The notes: generated by a model from the letters alone, not told the origin. 64,000 bases of DNA from Alteromonas sp. RKMC-009 (GCF_003584565.2 NZ_CP031010.1:3286001-3350000); one strand, 5' to 3'; counted from the stretch's first letter, positions 54,914 to 64,000 are shown. Made by a program: numbers and translations.

Positions 54914-56926
54914 GTGCGCCCCATATTCCACCACTCCACACTGAATGATGCTGCGTTAAGGGATGTTGTGCACCTGCTGCACTCCAATGCCTTTAACGGC
55001 ATGATTATCTCTGTCGCTGCCATCAGTGCACTGGCATTCGGCTTCGATACACCGGAAACCCATTCAGTCAAACGACTCTTCTGGCTGATCATGGTGTCTG
55101 TTTTACTGCTTCGCTTTCTTGATGCCATCTTCTGGATGAAAGTCCTCAGGCAGAAAGACACATCTCCCCGTCCCGCATTTTTCCGGTTTGCCATTGGTGT
55201 CACACTGACAGCCATCATCTGGGGGCTCTATTGCGTTACCCTGTACCCGCTAATGGATATTATGGAGCTGGCTACCACAGTTGTTGTTCTGTCAGCCCTG
55301 GCGGGCGGTGCAGCGGCAGTGCTCGGTGCCAGCCGGCCGCTGGTATGGACTTACTGCACGCTGTTGCTGATCCCGGTTTCCGTAATGGCACTGACAGATC
55401 CGCGTAAAGAATTATTCATGCTGGGCCTGCTTGGATTCGGCTTCTGCATCATCATGTTGGGTACCTCCCGCAAAACCAATGCCTTTTATCTGGAGACCAT
55501 CAGCTTACGGGAAAAGAATCAGGCGCTGGTGGAACAAATGGCGGAAGAGCGCAATGAAGTGGTAAGAGTAAACGAAGCACTGCGTCTGAGTAACCAGAAA
55601 CTGGACAATATGAATGCGACTCTGGAAGCCGAAGTGCACTCCCGCACAGAAGATATTGTGCGCCTCTCTAACCGCGACCCACTCACCGGCCTGATGAACC
55701 GGGCGGCGTTCTTAAATACCCTGCGGGATAAATTGAAACAGGCCGCCTTCAGGGAAGAGAAGCTGGCTATCCTGTTTACTGATCTCGACGGCTTTAAACA
55801 GGTGAACGACAGTCTCGGCCACCAAACCGGTGACCAGGTGCTGGTCTCTGTCGCCTCAAGATTCCGGCAATTTGCACCGGACGATTGTTTGTCGCGGTGG
55901 GGAGGCGACGAATTCATTATTGTTGCTACGTTCAGCAATCTCAGCAAAATAGTGCAACTGGCAAAAAATATCCGCGCCAGTATTGCTCAGGGCATGGCTA
56001 TAGACAGAAACATCATCAATCTTGATGCCACGACAGGTATTGCTATTTTTCCAGATCACGGCGACAACGAACAGCTTTTGATCCAGCGTGCCGATATAAC
56101 CATGTATCATGAGAAACGTCGCGGCGTGAACCATACCGGCATTTTCAGTGACAACGTGCATGATGCGGTATGCAGAGAAATGCAGTTACGGGACGGGCTT
56201 CGTTCTGCCATCATCAATGACCAGTTGCACCTTGTTTATCAACCTATTGTAGATGCCGGTACCGGCCTTGTGTGGTCTTACGAGGCGCTGCTGCGGTGGC
56301 AATTTAACGGACAACCCGTCTCTCCCGCAGACTTTATTCCTGTCGCTGAACGTTCGGGCCTTATCAACGATATCGGATTATGGGTGCTGTCAAAAGCGTG
56401 CGAAACCGCAGCAAGCTGGAAAGACCCTGACGTTGCCGTTTCGGTGAACGTATCAGTGATTCAGCTTATGGAAGATAACTTCATCCTCAAGCTCGACGAA
56501 GTACTCAGTCATACGGGCCTTGCGCCTTCCAGGTTGCATCTGGAAATTACAGAATCTGTATTCGCAGACAATAAACAAAAGCTTGCGGCGCAGGTAAATG
56601 CCATAAAAAATCGTCGGGTAGCCGTTTCCATAGACGATTTCGGTACCGGCTTTTCATCGCTGAGTCAGCTTCAGCTCCTGCATTTTGATCACATTAAAAT
56701 TGACCGGTCGTTTATTCATAACCTCGACTCAGCAGGCGGCCCGATTATCCGTGCAACCTTGCTGATTGCCGGCGAGTTCGGCTGTAAAACCGTTGCCGAA
56801 GGAGTAGAAACAGAAGAACAGGCTACAAGGCTTAAGGCGATGGGTGTAGACTACCTGCAAGGATTTTACTTCGCCAGGCCTGAACGTGCAGAGGCACTGA
56901 CCAGCCGGCTTGAAACAGAACAATAA
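54914..56926 (+). CDS. Membrane GGDEF-EAL protein (c-di-GMP synthase and/or phosphodiesterase)
   Basis: A 670-residue protein. About five or six N-terminal helices (residues 25-180) precede a short coiled coil, a GGDEF domain ([11 protein letters not shown], near residue 330) and an EAL domain (YEALLRW near 456; DDFGTGFSS near 574; IKIDRSFIH). Catalytic residues of both domains are intact. The inhibitory I-site RxxD is not there: the equivalent positions read APDD. GTG is the start, with AGG at 8 bp. Net activity cannot be told; it could influence the exopolysaccharide genes through c-di-GMP. Confidence 0.9.
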   Translation: MRPIFHHSTLNDAALRDVVHLLHSNAFNGMIISVAAISALAFGFDTPETHSVKRLFWLIMVSVLLLRFLDAIFWMKVLRQKDTSPRPAFFRFAIGVTLTAIIWGLYCVTLYPLMDIMELATTVVVLSALAGGAAAVLGASRPLVWTYCTLLLIPVSVMALTDPRKELFMLGLLGFGFCIIMLGTSRKTNAFYLETISLREKNQALVEQMAEERNEVVRVNEALRLSNQKLDNMNATLEAEVHSRTEDIVRLSNRDPLTGLMNRAAFLNTLRDKLKQAAFREEKLAILFTDLDGFKQVNDSLGHQTGDQVLVSVASRFRQFAPDDCLSRWGGDEFIIVATFSNLSKIVQLAKNIRASIAQGMAIDRNIINLDATTGIAIFPDHGDNEQLLIQRADITMYHEKRRGVNHTGIFSDNVHDAVCREMQLRDGLRSAIINDQLHLVYQPIVDAGTGLVWSYEALLRWQFNGQPVSPADFIPVAERSGLINDIGLWVLSKACETAASWKDPDVAVSVNVSVIQLMEDNFILKLDEVLSHTGLAPSRLHLEITESVFADNKQKLAAQVNAIKNRRVAVSIDDFGTGFSSLSQLQLLHFDHIKIDRSFIHNLDSAGGPIIRATLLIAGEFGCKTVAEGVETEEQATRLKAMGVDYLQGFYFARPERAEALTSRLETEQ

Positions 56927-56933
56927 TAATCAC

Positions 56934-57524
56934 ATGGCTCAACTTTACTTTTACTACTCTGCAATGAATGCAGGGAAATCTACCTCACTGCTCCAGTCTG
57001 CTTACAACTACCGTGAACGGGGTATGCATGTACTGATTTTCACAGCGGCAATCGATGACCGCTATGATGTGGGTAAGGTCACCTCAAGAATTGGTTTGCA
57101 GGCCGACGCCAGTTTATACGGTAACGAAGATAACTTGTTCCGGCAGGTATTTAAGGCTCACCGGGCCCAGCCGCTGGACTGCGTATTTATTGATGAAGCG
57201 CAGTTTCTGACTAAGGCGCAGGTAAGGCAACTGGTAGAAATTGTCGACGAACTGGATATTCCCGTGCTGGCCTACGGACTCCGTACAGATTTTCTCGGTG
57301 AAACCTTCGAAGGCAGCCATTATCTGCTGGCCTGGGCTGATAAATTTACTGAGCTGAAAACAGTCTGTCACTGCGGTCGCAAAGCCACATTTGTGGTACG
57401 GATGGATGAACAGGGCCAGCCTGTCACCGGCGGTAATCAGGTTGAGATTGGCGGTAATGACCGTTATGAATCTATGTGCCGCAAACACTTCAAACAGCTG
57501 GTATGGGATCAACCGTCGGCGTAG
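56934..57524 (+). CDS. tdk: Thymidine kinase
   Basis: A 196-residue type II thymidine kinase that salvages thymidine in the cytosol. The P-loop is [12 protein letters not shown] near residue 8, FIDEAQFL carries the metal-binding Asp near residue 85, and CHCG plus MCRKHF form the Cys/His zinc site. Opening at ATG 56934 ([11 protein letters not shown]) is the family norm; an upstream in-frame ATG overlaps the GGDEF-EAL gene end. It is 7 bp after that stop, so transcription may be shared. Confidence 0.96.
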   Translation: MAQLYFYYSAMNAGKSTSLLQSAYNYRERGMHVLIFTAAIDDRYDVGKVTSRIGLQADASLYGNEDNLFRQVFKAHRAQPLDCVFIDEAQFLTKAQVRQLVEIVDELDIPVLAYGLRTDFLGETFEGSHYLLAWADKFTELKTVCHCGRKATFVVRMDEQGQPVTGGNQVEIGGNDRYESMCRKHFKQLVWDQPSA

Positions 57525-57651
57525 ATTCGCTTCAGCGATTCCCTGCAGCGCCGGGTCGTTGATCCGCAACCCTGTGTCACTGAACCTCTGGCAGTTGACA
57601 AGCCTCTTAATATTTTCAACAGTGGTGTGAAAAGATAAAGGAGTACACCAC

Positions 57652-59229
57652 TTGCGCAGGCTTTTTCTCTCCGGCTTATGTGCCACCCTCATTGCAGCAC
57701 AGGCTGCGGCTGATACGCAACCGGTAAACCAGTTGCCATCTGATTTGAAAACACTGCCGGATACCATTGACCGTGCTTTGTCAGAATTTTACACCCCGGG
57801 CATGAGCGTGGGCATTGTGAAAAATGGCAAGATTGTGTACCTCGCCGGACATGGTCTCAGAGATAAAGAGCAAGGGCTGCCAGTGACACCGGACACCTGG
57901 TTCAGACTGGCTTCTGTCAGCAAAGCATTTACAGCCACCACCGTGGCACAACTGGTAGACGAAGAAAAACTGAACTGGCACACAAAGGTAGAAGACGTGC
58001 TGCCCGGTTTCAGGATGGCCGACCCGTTTGCCAGCCGCGAAATGGATATCACCGATCTGTTAACCCACCGCAGCGGTTTGGGTTCAGGTGCCGGAGACAG
58101 TATGTTGTGGCCTGAGCCATCCGGCTTCAGCCGTCAGGATATCGTGCATAACCTGCGCTTTCTGACGCCTCAGTACAGTTTTCGCAGTGAATACGCCTAT
58201 TCCAATGTAATGTATATCACAGCCGGGGAAATAGTGGCGCACCTGACGGAAGACAGCTGGGAATCCCGGCTACAAAACCGTGTATTTGCTCCCCTTGGTA
58301 TGGACTGCTTTGGTGGGGATGTGCCGGGCTATGTGCTCGAAAACCACGCCATCAGTTACGGCCACAACGATGAGAGAGGCATTTATCCCATTCCACGTAA
58401 CCAGCTGGCAGAAAAAGGCATTGTCTCTGCTGCAGCCGGCGGCGTCAGCTGTAATGCGACGGGTATGCTGAAGTGGGTTCAGATGTGGCTGGATGAAGGT
58501 AAAAGTGCCGGCGGTGAAACCATTCTCTCAGAAGATGCATACAACACCATGCTGACACCGCAAACCCTGTTGTCTGTTGATGACACTGACGAAGAATGGG
58601 ACCATATGCATTTTAAGGCGTATGGCCTCGGCTGGCGGCTTATGGATATTTTCGGCCATAAGGTAATCTCTCATACCGGCACCTTATCCGGTTATCAGAC
58701 GTATGTGGCTTTCGTACCGGATCAACAACTGGGTGTGGTGGTACTGAATAACGGCTCCAACTACGGTGCCCGCGGCGCTGTCATGCAAACCATCCTCAAA
58801 GCTTACCTGCCTGAAAGTGATAAAAGAAACTGGATAGATGAATACCGGGCTTATCAGGATAAGCAGGAAGAGAAATATCTGGCCAGACACACGACTCCCT
58901 CTGGCAGTGGTGAAGTGCTGTTACCGCAAAACACCTATGCCGGACGATTCAGCGACGAATGGTTTGGCCTGATGACCGTTTACCCTGAAGGCGACACCCT
59001 GCGGATAAAATCTGACAAAATGCCCACACTCACCGGCAGACTGGAGCCCTTTGACGATCATACATTTGTGATCCGCTGGGACAACCAGAACGCAGCCAGT
59101 GACGCCTTTATCCGTTATCAGGTAAATGTAAAGCGGGAAGTCACCGGCTTCACCCTCTACCCGTTTACAGAACGTGAAATAACCAACCATGAATGGCGGG
59201 ATATGGTTTTTACTGTTGATAAGGAATAG
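57652..59229 (+). CDS. Secreted class-C beta-lactamase-like serine hydrolase
   Basis: A 525-residue periplasmic enzyme of the penicillin-binding-protein-like serine hydrolase family. A signal peptide ends AQAAA. The SxxK motif is SVSK (in RLASVSKAFTA), YSN (AYSNVMYITAGE) holds the second catalytic Tyr, and HTG lies in SHTGTLSGYQ. A C-terminal beta-domain of about 130 residues (DUF3471-like) follows. The start is TTG at 57652 after a very strong AAAGGAG site at 8 bp. Substrates of the family vary (peptides, esters), so none is assigned. Confidence 0.88.
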   Translation: MRRLFLSGLCATLIAAQAAADTQPVNQLPSDLKTLPDTIDRALSEFYTPGMSVGIVKNGKIVYLAGHGLRDKEQGLPVTPDTWFRLASVSKAFTATTVAQLVDEEKLNWHTKVEDVLPGFRMADPFASREMDITDLLTHRSGLGSGAGDSMLWPEPSGFSRQDIVHNLRFLTPQYSFRSEYAYSNVMYITAGEIVAHLTEDSWESRLQNRVFAPLGMDCFGGDVPGYVLENHAISYGHNDERGIYPIPRNQLAEKGIVSAAAGGVSCNATGMLKWVQMWLDEGKSAGGETILSEDAYNTMLTPQTLLSVDDTDEEWDHMHFKAYGLGWRLMDIFGHKVISHTGTLSGYQTYVAFVPDQQLGVVVLNNGSNYGARGAVMQTILKAYLPESDKRNWIDEYRAYQDKQEEKYLARHTTPSGSGEVLLPQNTYAGRFSDEWFGLMTVYPEGDTLRIKSDKMPTLTGRLEPFDDHTFVIRWDNQNAASDAFIRYQVNVKREVTGFTLYPFTEREITNHEWRDMVFTVDKE

Positions 59230-59286
59230 CCCGGCCGGCATGCAGAATCATCAGGAAAGCGATTAGAGCGATTAGTATTTAAGATT

Positions 59287-59298
59287 TTAATCGCTTTA
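59287..59298. promoter_or_regulatory. LacI-type operator candidate before the 45-codon gene
   Basis: TTAATCGCTTTA resembles the perfect palindrome TTAATCGATTAA before lacI. Two inverted half-sites GCGATTA lie just upstream (59259-59275). It overlaps the likely promoter of the small gene (TATAAA at 59296-59301). Confidence 0.5.
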
Positions 59299-59340
59299 TA
59301 AAATCACATAATCTGTACCCAATTTAACAAGGAGCAGATT

Positions 59341-59478
59341 ATGGCTAAAATGATTCAAAAACTGGTAAGCAAAAACAAAACACAGTCCACCCCGGCAATG
59401 ACCTGTAATTATCAGAATAATTACTATGGCGACCAGATATGTGTGGCTTGCACACCGGTCAAAGGTAAACAGGCGTAA
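59341..59478 (+). CDS. Uncharacterised 45-residue Cys-containing small protein
   Basis: The reading frame ATG to TAA encodes MAKMIQKLVSKNKTQSTPAM followed by 25 residues containing CNYQNNYYGDQICVACT. It has a textbook ribosome site: AAGGAG with a 6-bp spacer. The N-terminal third is basic. The C-terminal half has three Cys and a Tyr/Asn-rich block. There is no signal peptide. It starts 111 bp after the hydrolase gene, with an AT-rich promoter-like stretch and operator-like repeats in between. I do not recognise the family. A regulatory small protein or a modified peptide is possible. Confidence 0.7.
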   Translation: MAKMIQKLVSKNKTQSTPAMTCNYQNNYYGDQICVACTPVKGKQA

Positions 59479-59530
59479 AGGTAACTTTCAGGTCACTCCC
59501 CTGTCCGCAGATACCGGCAATACCGGAAAT

Positions 59531-59561
59531 AAAAAAGCCCGCACCGGAAACCGGTGCGGGC
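59531..59561 (-). terminator. Terminator of the TonB receptor gene
   Basis: An 11-bp GC-rich stem (GCCCGCACCGG and CCGGTGCGGGC around AAA). On the minus strand it is followed by six T. It lies 26 bp past the receptor's stop. Confidence 0.9.
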
Positions 59562-59586
59562 AATGCTATTTCACAGGGAGAGTGAA

Positions 59587-62091
59587 TCAGTCGAACAGGT
59601 ACTTCAGAGATACCACAGTAGTGCGGCCGTTCAGCGGGCGGGCGCGGATGTAGCTGCCTACTGCTGCGGAGCCTTCTTCAGATTCTGTGATAACAAACTC
59701 ATCAGTAGCGTTGTTTACATTCAGAGAAACTGAGAACTGGTCATTAACCCAGTAAGTGGCGAACACATTCACCAGGTTATAAGCATCCTGTTTCAGGTCA
59801 TTGTTGTCCTGAACATAGTACTCGGTAGAGCCTTGCAGAGATGCACCCACTGACCAGAAATCAGTGACGTATTCCGGTGTAATTGTCCAGATCCAGTCAG
59901 CCTGGCGACGTGGTGTGTTACCCACCAGCGCTGCATCATTGGCGTCCTTGCTGATTTCAGCATCTGTCCATGTGAGGTTACCGGACAGCACGAAGTTATC
60001 AGTTGCATTCCAGCGTCCTTCAAATTCCAGACCTGTTGCTTCATATTCGCGCATGAACGTCAGACCGCTGGTCACTTCAGCCTGAGTATCTTCCGTCACG
60101 GTGTCGAACAGCGTGGCGTTCAGCATCAGATCACGGGTGCCGTACTTATAACCAATTTCAAGTTGCTTGGTTGTATCGAAGCCGGAGGTTGTGTTGGTCA
60201 GACTGCCATCAGTATTCAGTGTGCCGCCAATTTGCAGCAGACGGTCTGCCAGCGCACGGCCACCTTTCGAGTAGCGGGCGAACAGGGTTTGCGTTTCGCT
60301 CAGTAAATAAGAACCACCCAGTGAATAGGAAGTGTTATTGGCACTGTAGTCAACAATTTGCGATGACGCACCGGCGCGGTTCAGGTTAATCACACCGCCG
60401 CTGATGAAGCCGCTGTTCTGCGCAGACGCATCTTCAATCTGTTCAATAACACCGTTTCCGTTAATGTCGTAATCGGCATTGCCGCCACAGCATGAGCTGA
60501 TCAGTTCACCCGATGCATCAACACTGTCGTAACGCACTGAAGCATCAATAAGAATGTTGTCTGACAGTTCAAAACCTACGTTCATGTAGGGTGCAGTTGT
60601 CACATAGTTCAGATCCCACTCATACGACAGGAAGCTGGCTGACAACAGGCCGTTGGATACCAGTTCAGTACCATCAGCATCTGTAATATTCAGCAACTGC
60701 GAGTTGTCACCGTCCAGCGTCTGGATAAAGGTTTGCCAGCTTGCCCAGCTCGTCGCAATATCCTGATTTGAATAGTAATAACCTACTGTCAGTGATACGC
60801 CGTTATCAAACTCTTTACGCAGGCTCAGATCGTTAATCATGTTACCCAGGTCATTGAGACGGGCATCAAACTGTAAGTTAGTAAATGCTTCGCCGGTATA
60901 CACTTCACCTGCACCCGGACCATTCGCCAGAGTAACCGTGGTGCTGTCGCAGTTCAGCGCATTACCTTCGCCATCAAGCGCGCCGGAACAAAGCGCAGCA
61001 GCGAAATTTGATACATCGCCCGGGCCGGCAGGGAAACCGTCAGTGAAAGGTGCAATGAATCCGCCGGAAACATCCGAAATACGGAATTTGTTTAACAGGA
61101 ACAGATTGTCCGCAACTTCCAGGTCTACTTCCACGCCGAATGAATTAACTTCTGATGAAATGCCGTCGCGTACGTCACGGTTTTCCGGATTGCCGTAGCT
61201 GTCAAAAGTAGAAATATTCGTGTTATACACTGAGTTCAGGGCCTGTGAACTGGCATCAAAACCGGGAACAGGACCGTACTCACCGTCACCTTTAACCAGT
61301 ACCGGAGATGGCAGATAAGTGGAAACTTTGTCATCCAGGTTTTTGTAGAAGAAACGGATATGACCGTTATCCAGCAGCTTGGTGATATTAAACTTCACCT
61401 GGCCGCCTTTATCACCGTGATAACCGGTGTCACGGGTACCTTCACCACCGCGGGCAAAGCCGGCAATGTGATAATACAGGTCGTCGCTGATTTCACCGCC
61501 GTAACGGAAATCCAGGCGCATTTCATCGTAATCCACACCAAAAGATGTACCGATAGCACCACCGCCGATTTCACCGGTGTTGCTGATCATATTGATAACC
61601 CCACCCGGCGAGTTACTGGCGAAAGTCGACGCAGAGCCACCGCGAACCGCTTCTACATTAGCCACTGACCAGTCATAACGGATGAAGTTATCAGCATTAC
61701 CAAAGTTGATATCACCGTATTCCAGTACCGGTAAGCCATCTTCATGAATTTGCAGAAATTTGGAACCGCCCGTAGCCAAAGGGATACCACGGATAGTGAT
61801 GTTCGCATTACCGCCACCACCTGAAGACTCAGCACGGATCCCCGGAATAGCACGGAACACTTCAGCAGTAGAGCGTGGCGCAAGTTTTACGATATCGTCT
61901 TCGTTAAAGGAACTGACCGACACGCTGGCTTCCTGCATGGTGGCACCACCAGGGGTTGCAGTCACAACGATTTGTTCGTATTTGGCTTTATCCTGGGTTT
62001 CAGCGTCAGTATTGTCCTGAGCAAAAACGGGACTGGCTATGACTGCGCTGACAGCCAACGCTAATCTACTGAATGCATAACGCTTGTTCAT
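59587..62091 (-). CDS. TonB-dependent receptor, probably for a carbohydrate
   Basis: An 834-residue outer-membrane receptor. The signal peptide ends SPVFAQ. A TonB-box-like YEQIVVTAT precedes the plug domain (RSTAEVFRAIPGIRAESSGG, VRGGSASTFASNSPGGVINM). The remaining 650 residues form the 22-strand barrel and end in VVSLKYLFD. SCCGGNAD in one loop is a possible disulphide or metal loop. The ligand is not known, but linkage to a LacI regulator suggests a sugar or oligosaccharide. Its promoter region carries an operator-like palindrome. Confidence 0.93.
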   Translation of the reverse strand: MNKRYAFSRLALAVSAVIASPVFAQDNTDAETQDKAKYEQIVVTATPGGATMQEASVSVSSFNEDDIVKLAPRSTAEVFRAIPGIRAESSGGGGNANITIRGIPLATGGSKFLQIHEDGLPVLEYGDINFGNADNFIRYDWSVANVEAVRGGSASTFASNSPGGVINMISNTGEIGGGAIGTSFGVDYDEMRLDFRYGGEISDDLYYHIAGFARGGEGTRDTGYHGDKGGQVKFNITKLLDNGHIRFFYKNLDDKVSTYLPSPVLVKGDGEYGPVPGFDASSQALNSVYNTNISTFDSYGNPENRDVRDGISSEVNSFGVEVDLEVADNLFLLNKFRISDVSGGFIAPFTDGFPAGPGDVSNFAAALCSGALDGEGNALNCDSTTVTLANGPGAGEVYTGEAFTNLQFDARLNDLGNMINDLSLRKEFDNGVSLTVGYYYSNQDIATSWASWQTFIQTLDGDNSQLLNITDADGTELVSNGLLSASFLSYEWDLNYVTTAPYMNVGFELSDNILIDASVRYDSVDASGELISSCCGGNADYDINGNGVIEQIEDASAQNSGFISGGVINLNRAGASSQIVDYSANNTSYSLGGSYLLSETQTLFARYSKGGRALADRLLQIGGTLNTDGSLTNTTSGFDTTKQLEIGYKYGTRDLMLNATLFDTVTEDTQAEVTSGLTFMREYEATGLEFEGRWNATDNFVLSGNLTWTDAEISKDANDAALVGNTPRRQADWIWTITPEYVTDFWSVGASLQGSTEYYVQDNNDLKQDAYNLVNVFATYWVNDQFSVSLNVNNATDEFVITESEEGSAAVGSYIRARPLNGRTTVVSLKYLFD

Positions 62092-62565
62092 GTTTTCTCC
62101 GGGAGAGTGTTTGAGTGTTTACAGGCTAACAATCCGGTCACTTTTCTAACGGGCAGCTTATTCCCACCTTCTTTACAACCGAACTTAATCGTTTAAGAAT
62201 TTAATCTAAAAACTTTCCAGTGTAAATACAATGTGAAGAATTTATATAACAAAGATAATAAAAAATACGATATAACCAATATAAATCAGATATTTATTAT
62301 TGATAAAATTTTATTAACGTGTTTTGAAATATACCCAAAGGAATAACAATTTAATCTTATTTGATTAAGATAAGTACAGAGAGACAGGCAATTCTGAAGG
62401 CAGGTACCGCTTTAATTGTCCGGCCAGACTGACGCCGGCCGGTGCAGCGGATGAAAAGGTGCAACAACAAAAGCAGTTTTAAAAAAAGAAAGAGACGGCA
62501 GTCTGAAGCGATGCCGGAAGCGGTACTAAGACACAGAAAGCGATACTAAGATGCCGCGAGCGATA
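62092..62565. other. 474-bp intergenic region with operator-like palindromes and tandem repeats
   Basis: It holds TTAATCGTTTAA (62185-62196), TTAATC-N6-GATTAA (62351-62368), very AT-rich DNA around 62220-62380, and three imperfect 20-bp tandem repeats (62512-62571) running into the lacI stop codon. No gene is visible. Confidence 0.6.
62185..62196. promoter_or_regulatory. LacI-type operator candidate upstream of the TonB receptor
   Basis: TTAATCGTTTAA differs from the perfect palindrome TTAATCGATTAA before lacI at one position. It lies 94 bp upstream of the receptor start, in its promoter region. Confidence 0.6.
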
Positions 62566-62571
62566 TTAAAT
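62512..62571. repeat. Three imperfect 20-bp tandem repeats
   Basis: Units TGCCGGAAGCGGTACTAAGA, CACAGAAAGCGATACTAAGA and TGCCGCGAGCGATATTAAAT share AGCG and TA-TAA at the same spacing. The last includes the lacI stop codon. Confidence 0.55.
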
Positions 62572-63594
62572 AGTACCGCCGTTAAGAAGTTCGAAATCGA
62601 GTATTACAGAGTCAGCCTGCTCACCTTCCAGTAGCAGCTTTGCGGCAGTTTCCCCCTTTTCGATGCTCGACTGGCAAACCGTGGTGAGAACAGGACGGGT
62701 ACGGCGGGCTTCGTCAATACCGTCAAAGCCGGTAATTTTCAGTTCCTGCGGCACTTTAATGCCCTTGCTGAGCGCACATTGCAACAACTCCAGTGCAATC
62801 ATGTCACTCATGCACAGTACGGTTTGCGGGCGGGGCGAAATACTCAGCACTTCATTGGCGGCCTGACGGGCAAAATTTCCCCCGCTCTCCGGAATATGCC
62901 AAATCCATTCATTATTAATGTCGCAATTTTTACGTTTCATCGCCCTGAAATAACCATCAAGCCGGCGATGAGAAATTGCACTGTCTGAGTCCAGCAGCGG
63001 ACTGTCGTACACCCTGCAGGTCACGGGTGAGTCGATAAGTTTCAGTCCCAGAATAGCGGCTCGCCCACCTTCTTCCAATGCTTCCATCGCAATCTGATAA
63101 GCGGCATTCTCGTTATCGATGTTCACTGAGGGGCAGCCTTCAAGGTTGAAGTCTACCGTGACCACCGGCTTACTTAATTGCCGTAGTTCTTCTCCTAATT
63201 TCGGGTTTTGGGGCGCACCATAGCAGATAAAGCCGTCAACGAAATCGGCCACATCGGTAATAGTTTGTGCATTACCGGCATACAAGAGTAAATGCTTTTG
63301 AGCGTCCTGCAGCACAGAGGAAACGCCACGGATGAAGGTAGATGCAACAGGGTCACTGACCATGTATTCAATGTTATCGGCAAGTACCAGCGCCACAATA
63401 TTAGACTGACCTTTACGGAGGATCTGCGCTGCTTTATTCGGCCCGCTGTAACCTATTTCTTTACAGGCAGCCAGAATGGCATCACGCCTGGCAGCAGAAA
63501 GCTGATCCGGGCGGTTGAAGGCATTAGAGATGGTTGCGGTAGAAACGCCCAGCTTTTCAGCCACATCTTTTAAAGTCAGTTTTACTTTCTTCAT
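62566..63594 (-). CDS. LacI family transcriptional regulator
   Basis: A 342-residue regulator. The N-terminal helix-turn-helix (LTLKDVAEKLGVSTATISNA, residues 6-25) and hinge region are typical. A periplasmic-binding-protein-like effector domain follows (IVALVLADNIEYMVSDPVAS, VCRVYDSPLL, CMSDMIALELLQCA, ITGFDGIDEARRTRPVLTTV). The ATG at 63594 is chosen over an upstream GTG at 63612. A perfect palindrome lies 59 bp upstream of the start, so autoregulation is likely. The effector is unknown, probably a sugar or sugar phosphate. Confidence 0.92.
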   Translation of the reverse strand: MKKVKLTLKDVAEKLGVSTATISNAFNRPDQLSAARRDAILAACKEIGYSGPNKAAQILRKGQSNIVALVLADNIEYMVSDPVASTFIRGVSSVLQDAQKHLLLYAGNAQTITDVADFVDGFICYGAPQNPKLGEELRQLSKPVVTVDFNLEGCPSVNIDNENAAYQIAMEALEEGGRAAILGLKLIDSPVTCRVYDSPLLDSDSAISHRRLDGYFRAMKRKNCDINNEWIWHIPESGGNFARQAANEVLSISPRPQTVLCMSDMIALELLQCALSKGIKVPQELKITGFDGIDEARRTRPVLTTVCQSSIEKGETAAKLLLEGEQADSVILDFELLNGGTI

Positions 63595-63652
63595 TGTTAC
63601 GGCAAAGGTCACTGTACTGAATGCCGGCAGGCATTATTAAACGGGTGCAATC

Positions 63653-63664
63653 TTAATCGATTAA
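63653..63664. promoter_or_regulatory. Perfect LacI-type operator upstream of lacI
   Basis: TTAATCGATTAA is a perfect 12-bp palindrome centred on CG, the form typical of LacI-family operators. It lies upstream of the lacI start and probably mediates autoregulation. Confidence 0.65.
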
Positions 63665-63696
63665 CATTTTTTTAAAATTTTAGCACAGTGACGGTA

Positions 63697-63740
63697 ACCG
63701 GTACGACTTTATTTTCAATTTTTACAGCCGTCGTACCGGT
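63697..63740. repeat. 11-bp inverted repeat after glyA
   Basis: ACCGGTACGAC (63697-63707) and GTCGTACCGGT (63730-63740) pair exactly around a 22-nt loop, just past the glyA stop. It may form a 3' stem, though no T-run follows directly. Confidence 0.5.
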
Positions 63741-63763
63741 GAAGTAGTAATTTAACAGGAAAA

Positions 63764-64000
63764 CTAGCTGTAAACGGGCCTTGCTGCGGTAAGTTCAGCC
63801 ACTTTCTGTTTAATGCCTGCAGCCGTGTCTGCGCAGTCAGGCGCACCAAGCAAATCACACATCCATCCGGCCAGTTGCTGACAATCTGCTTTAGTGAATC
63901 CCCGAGAAGTGACTGCCGGAGTGCCGATGCGAATACCACTGGTGACAAATGGAGACTGGGGATCATCAGGCACCGTGTTCTTATTAACGGTTATATTCAC
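63764..64000 (-). CDS. glyA: Serine hydroxymethyltransferase, C-terminal 78 residues (cut by window edge)
   Basis: The reverse-strand frame runs open to the window end with [20 protein letters not shown] and [14 protein letters not shown], the invariant C-terminal substrate-binding segment of GlyA; its Arg binds the substrate carboxylate. It ends TAARPVYS. The pyridoxal-phosphate site and the start are outside the window. The GTG at the edge is an internal Val codon, not a start. GlyA interconverts serine and glycine with tetrahydrofolate. Confidence 0.93.
   Translation of the reverse strand: MNITVNKNTVPDDPQSPFVTSGIRIGTPAVTSRGFTKADCQQLAGWMCDLLGAPDCADTAAGIKQKVAELTAARPVYS

Overview
The window is about 48% GC and reads as chromosomal DNA of a marine gammaproteobacterium, most likely Alteromonadaceae. 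The basis is the protein types: a 531-residue isocitrate lyase of the KQCGH type paired with malate synthase G, a complete XrtA/PEP-CTERM exopolysaccharide locus, CheV, GlnE, HldE, and a LacI-controlled TonB receptor. This placement is an inference from gene content. I see no rRNA, tRNA, CRISPR array, insertion sequence or prophage. Genus and species cannot be fixed from the sequence alone.

Layout. (1) 1-258 is the 5' part of queA, followed by a DUF6471 gene. (2) 941-7378 is a nine-gene plus-strand block related to the yjfIJKLMC locus of Escherichia coli: YjfI (DUF2170), a PspA-like YjfJ, an inserted two-helix K+ channel, YjfK (DUF2491), YjfL (DUF350), YjfM (DUF1190), the ATP-grasp YjfC, then a rhomboid protease and a VC0807-type membrane protein, ending at a strong terminator. 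(3) 7518-9939 holds an alkaline phosphatase and CheV on the minus strand. (4) 10203-15284 is the glyoxylate shunt: aceA, a LysR regulator and glcB. aceA and glcB share a 25-bp upstream motif. (5) 15632-39366 is the XrtA/PEP-CTERM exopolysaccharide region. It has an acyltransferase, a UDP-sugar epimerase, a secreted protease, a ThiF-like enzyme, a PEP-CTERM protein behind a sigma-54 promoter, PrsT, four to six sugar-polymer enzymes, exosortase A, the priming glycosyltransferase, export, chain-length, kinase and outer-membrane components, and the XrtA-associated ATPase. (6) 39473-46867 carries envelope and housekeeping genes: hldE, a GIY-YIG protein, a second DUF350 protein, glnE, a TcpQ-domain protein and an LpxL-type acyltransferase. 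(7) 46982-52218 has a DUF3081 gene and a four-gene minus-strand operon of an MMPL/RND transporter, a LolA-like periplasmic protein and two outer-membrane proteins. (8) 52468-59229 has fadE, a GGDEF-EAL protein, tdk and a class-C beta-lactamase-like hydrolase. (9) 59341-63594 has a 45-codon gene, a TonB-dependent receptor and a LacI regulator, all associated with a TTAATCG-type palindrome. The window ends inside glyA.

How the parts fit. Much of the window concerns the cell envelope. The exopolysaccharide locus makes a polymer and anchors or processes PEP-CTERM proteins. The yjf block resembles a membrane-stress module built on a PspA-family coiled coil plus a peptide-ligase-like ATP-grasp enzyme. 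The MMPL operon probably moves a lipid or lipoprotein to the outer membrane. The best candidates for under-described biology are the extended yjf block, the 45-aa gene with its LacI-linked sites, and the ThiF-like enzyme beside the PEP-CTERM substrate.
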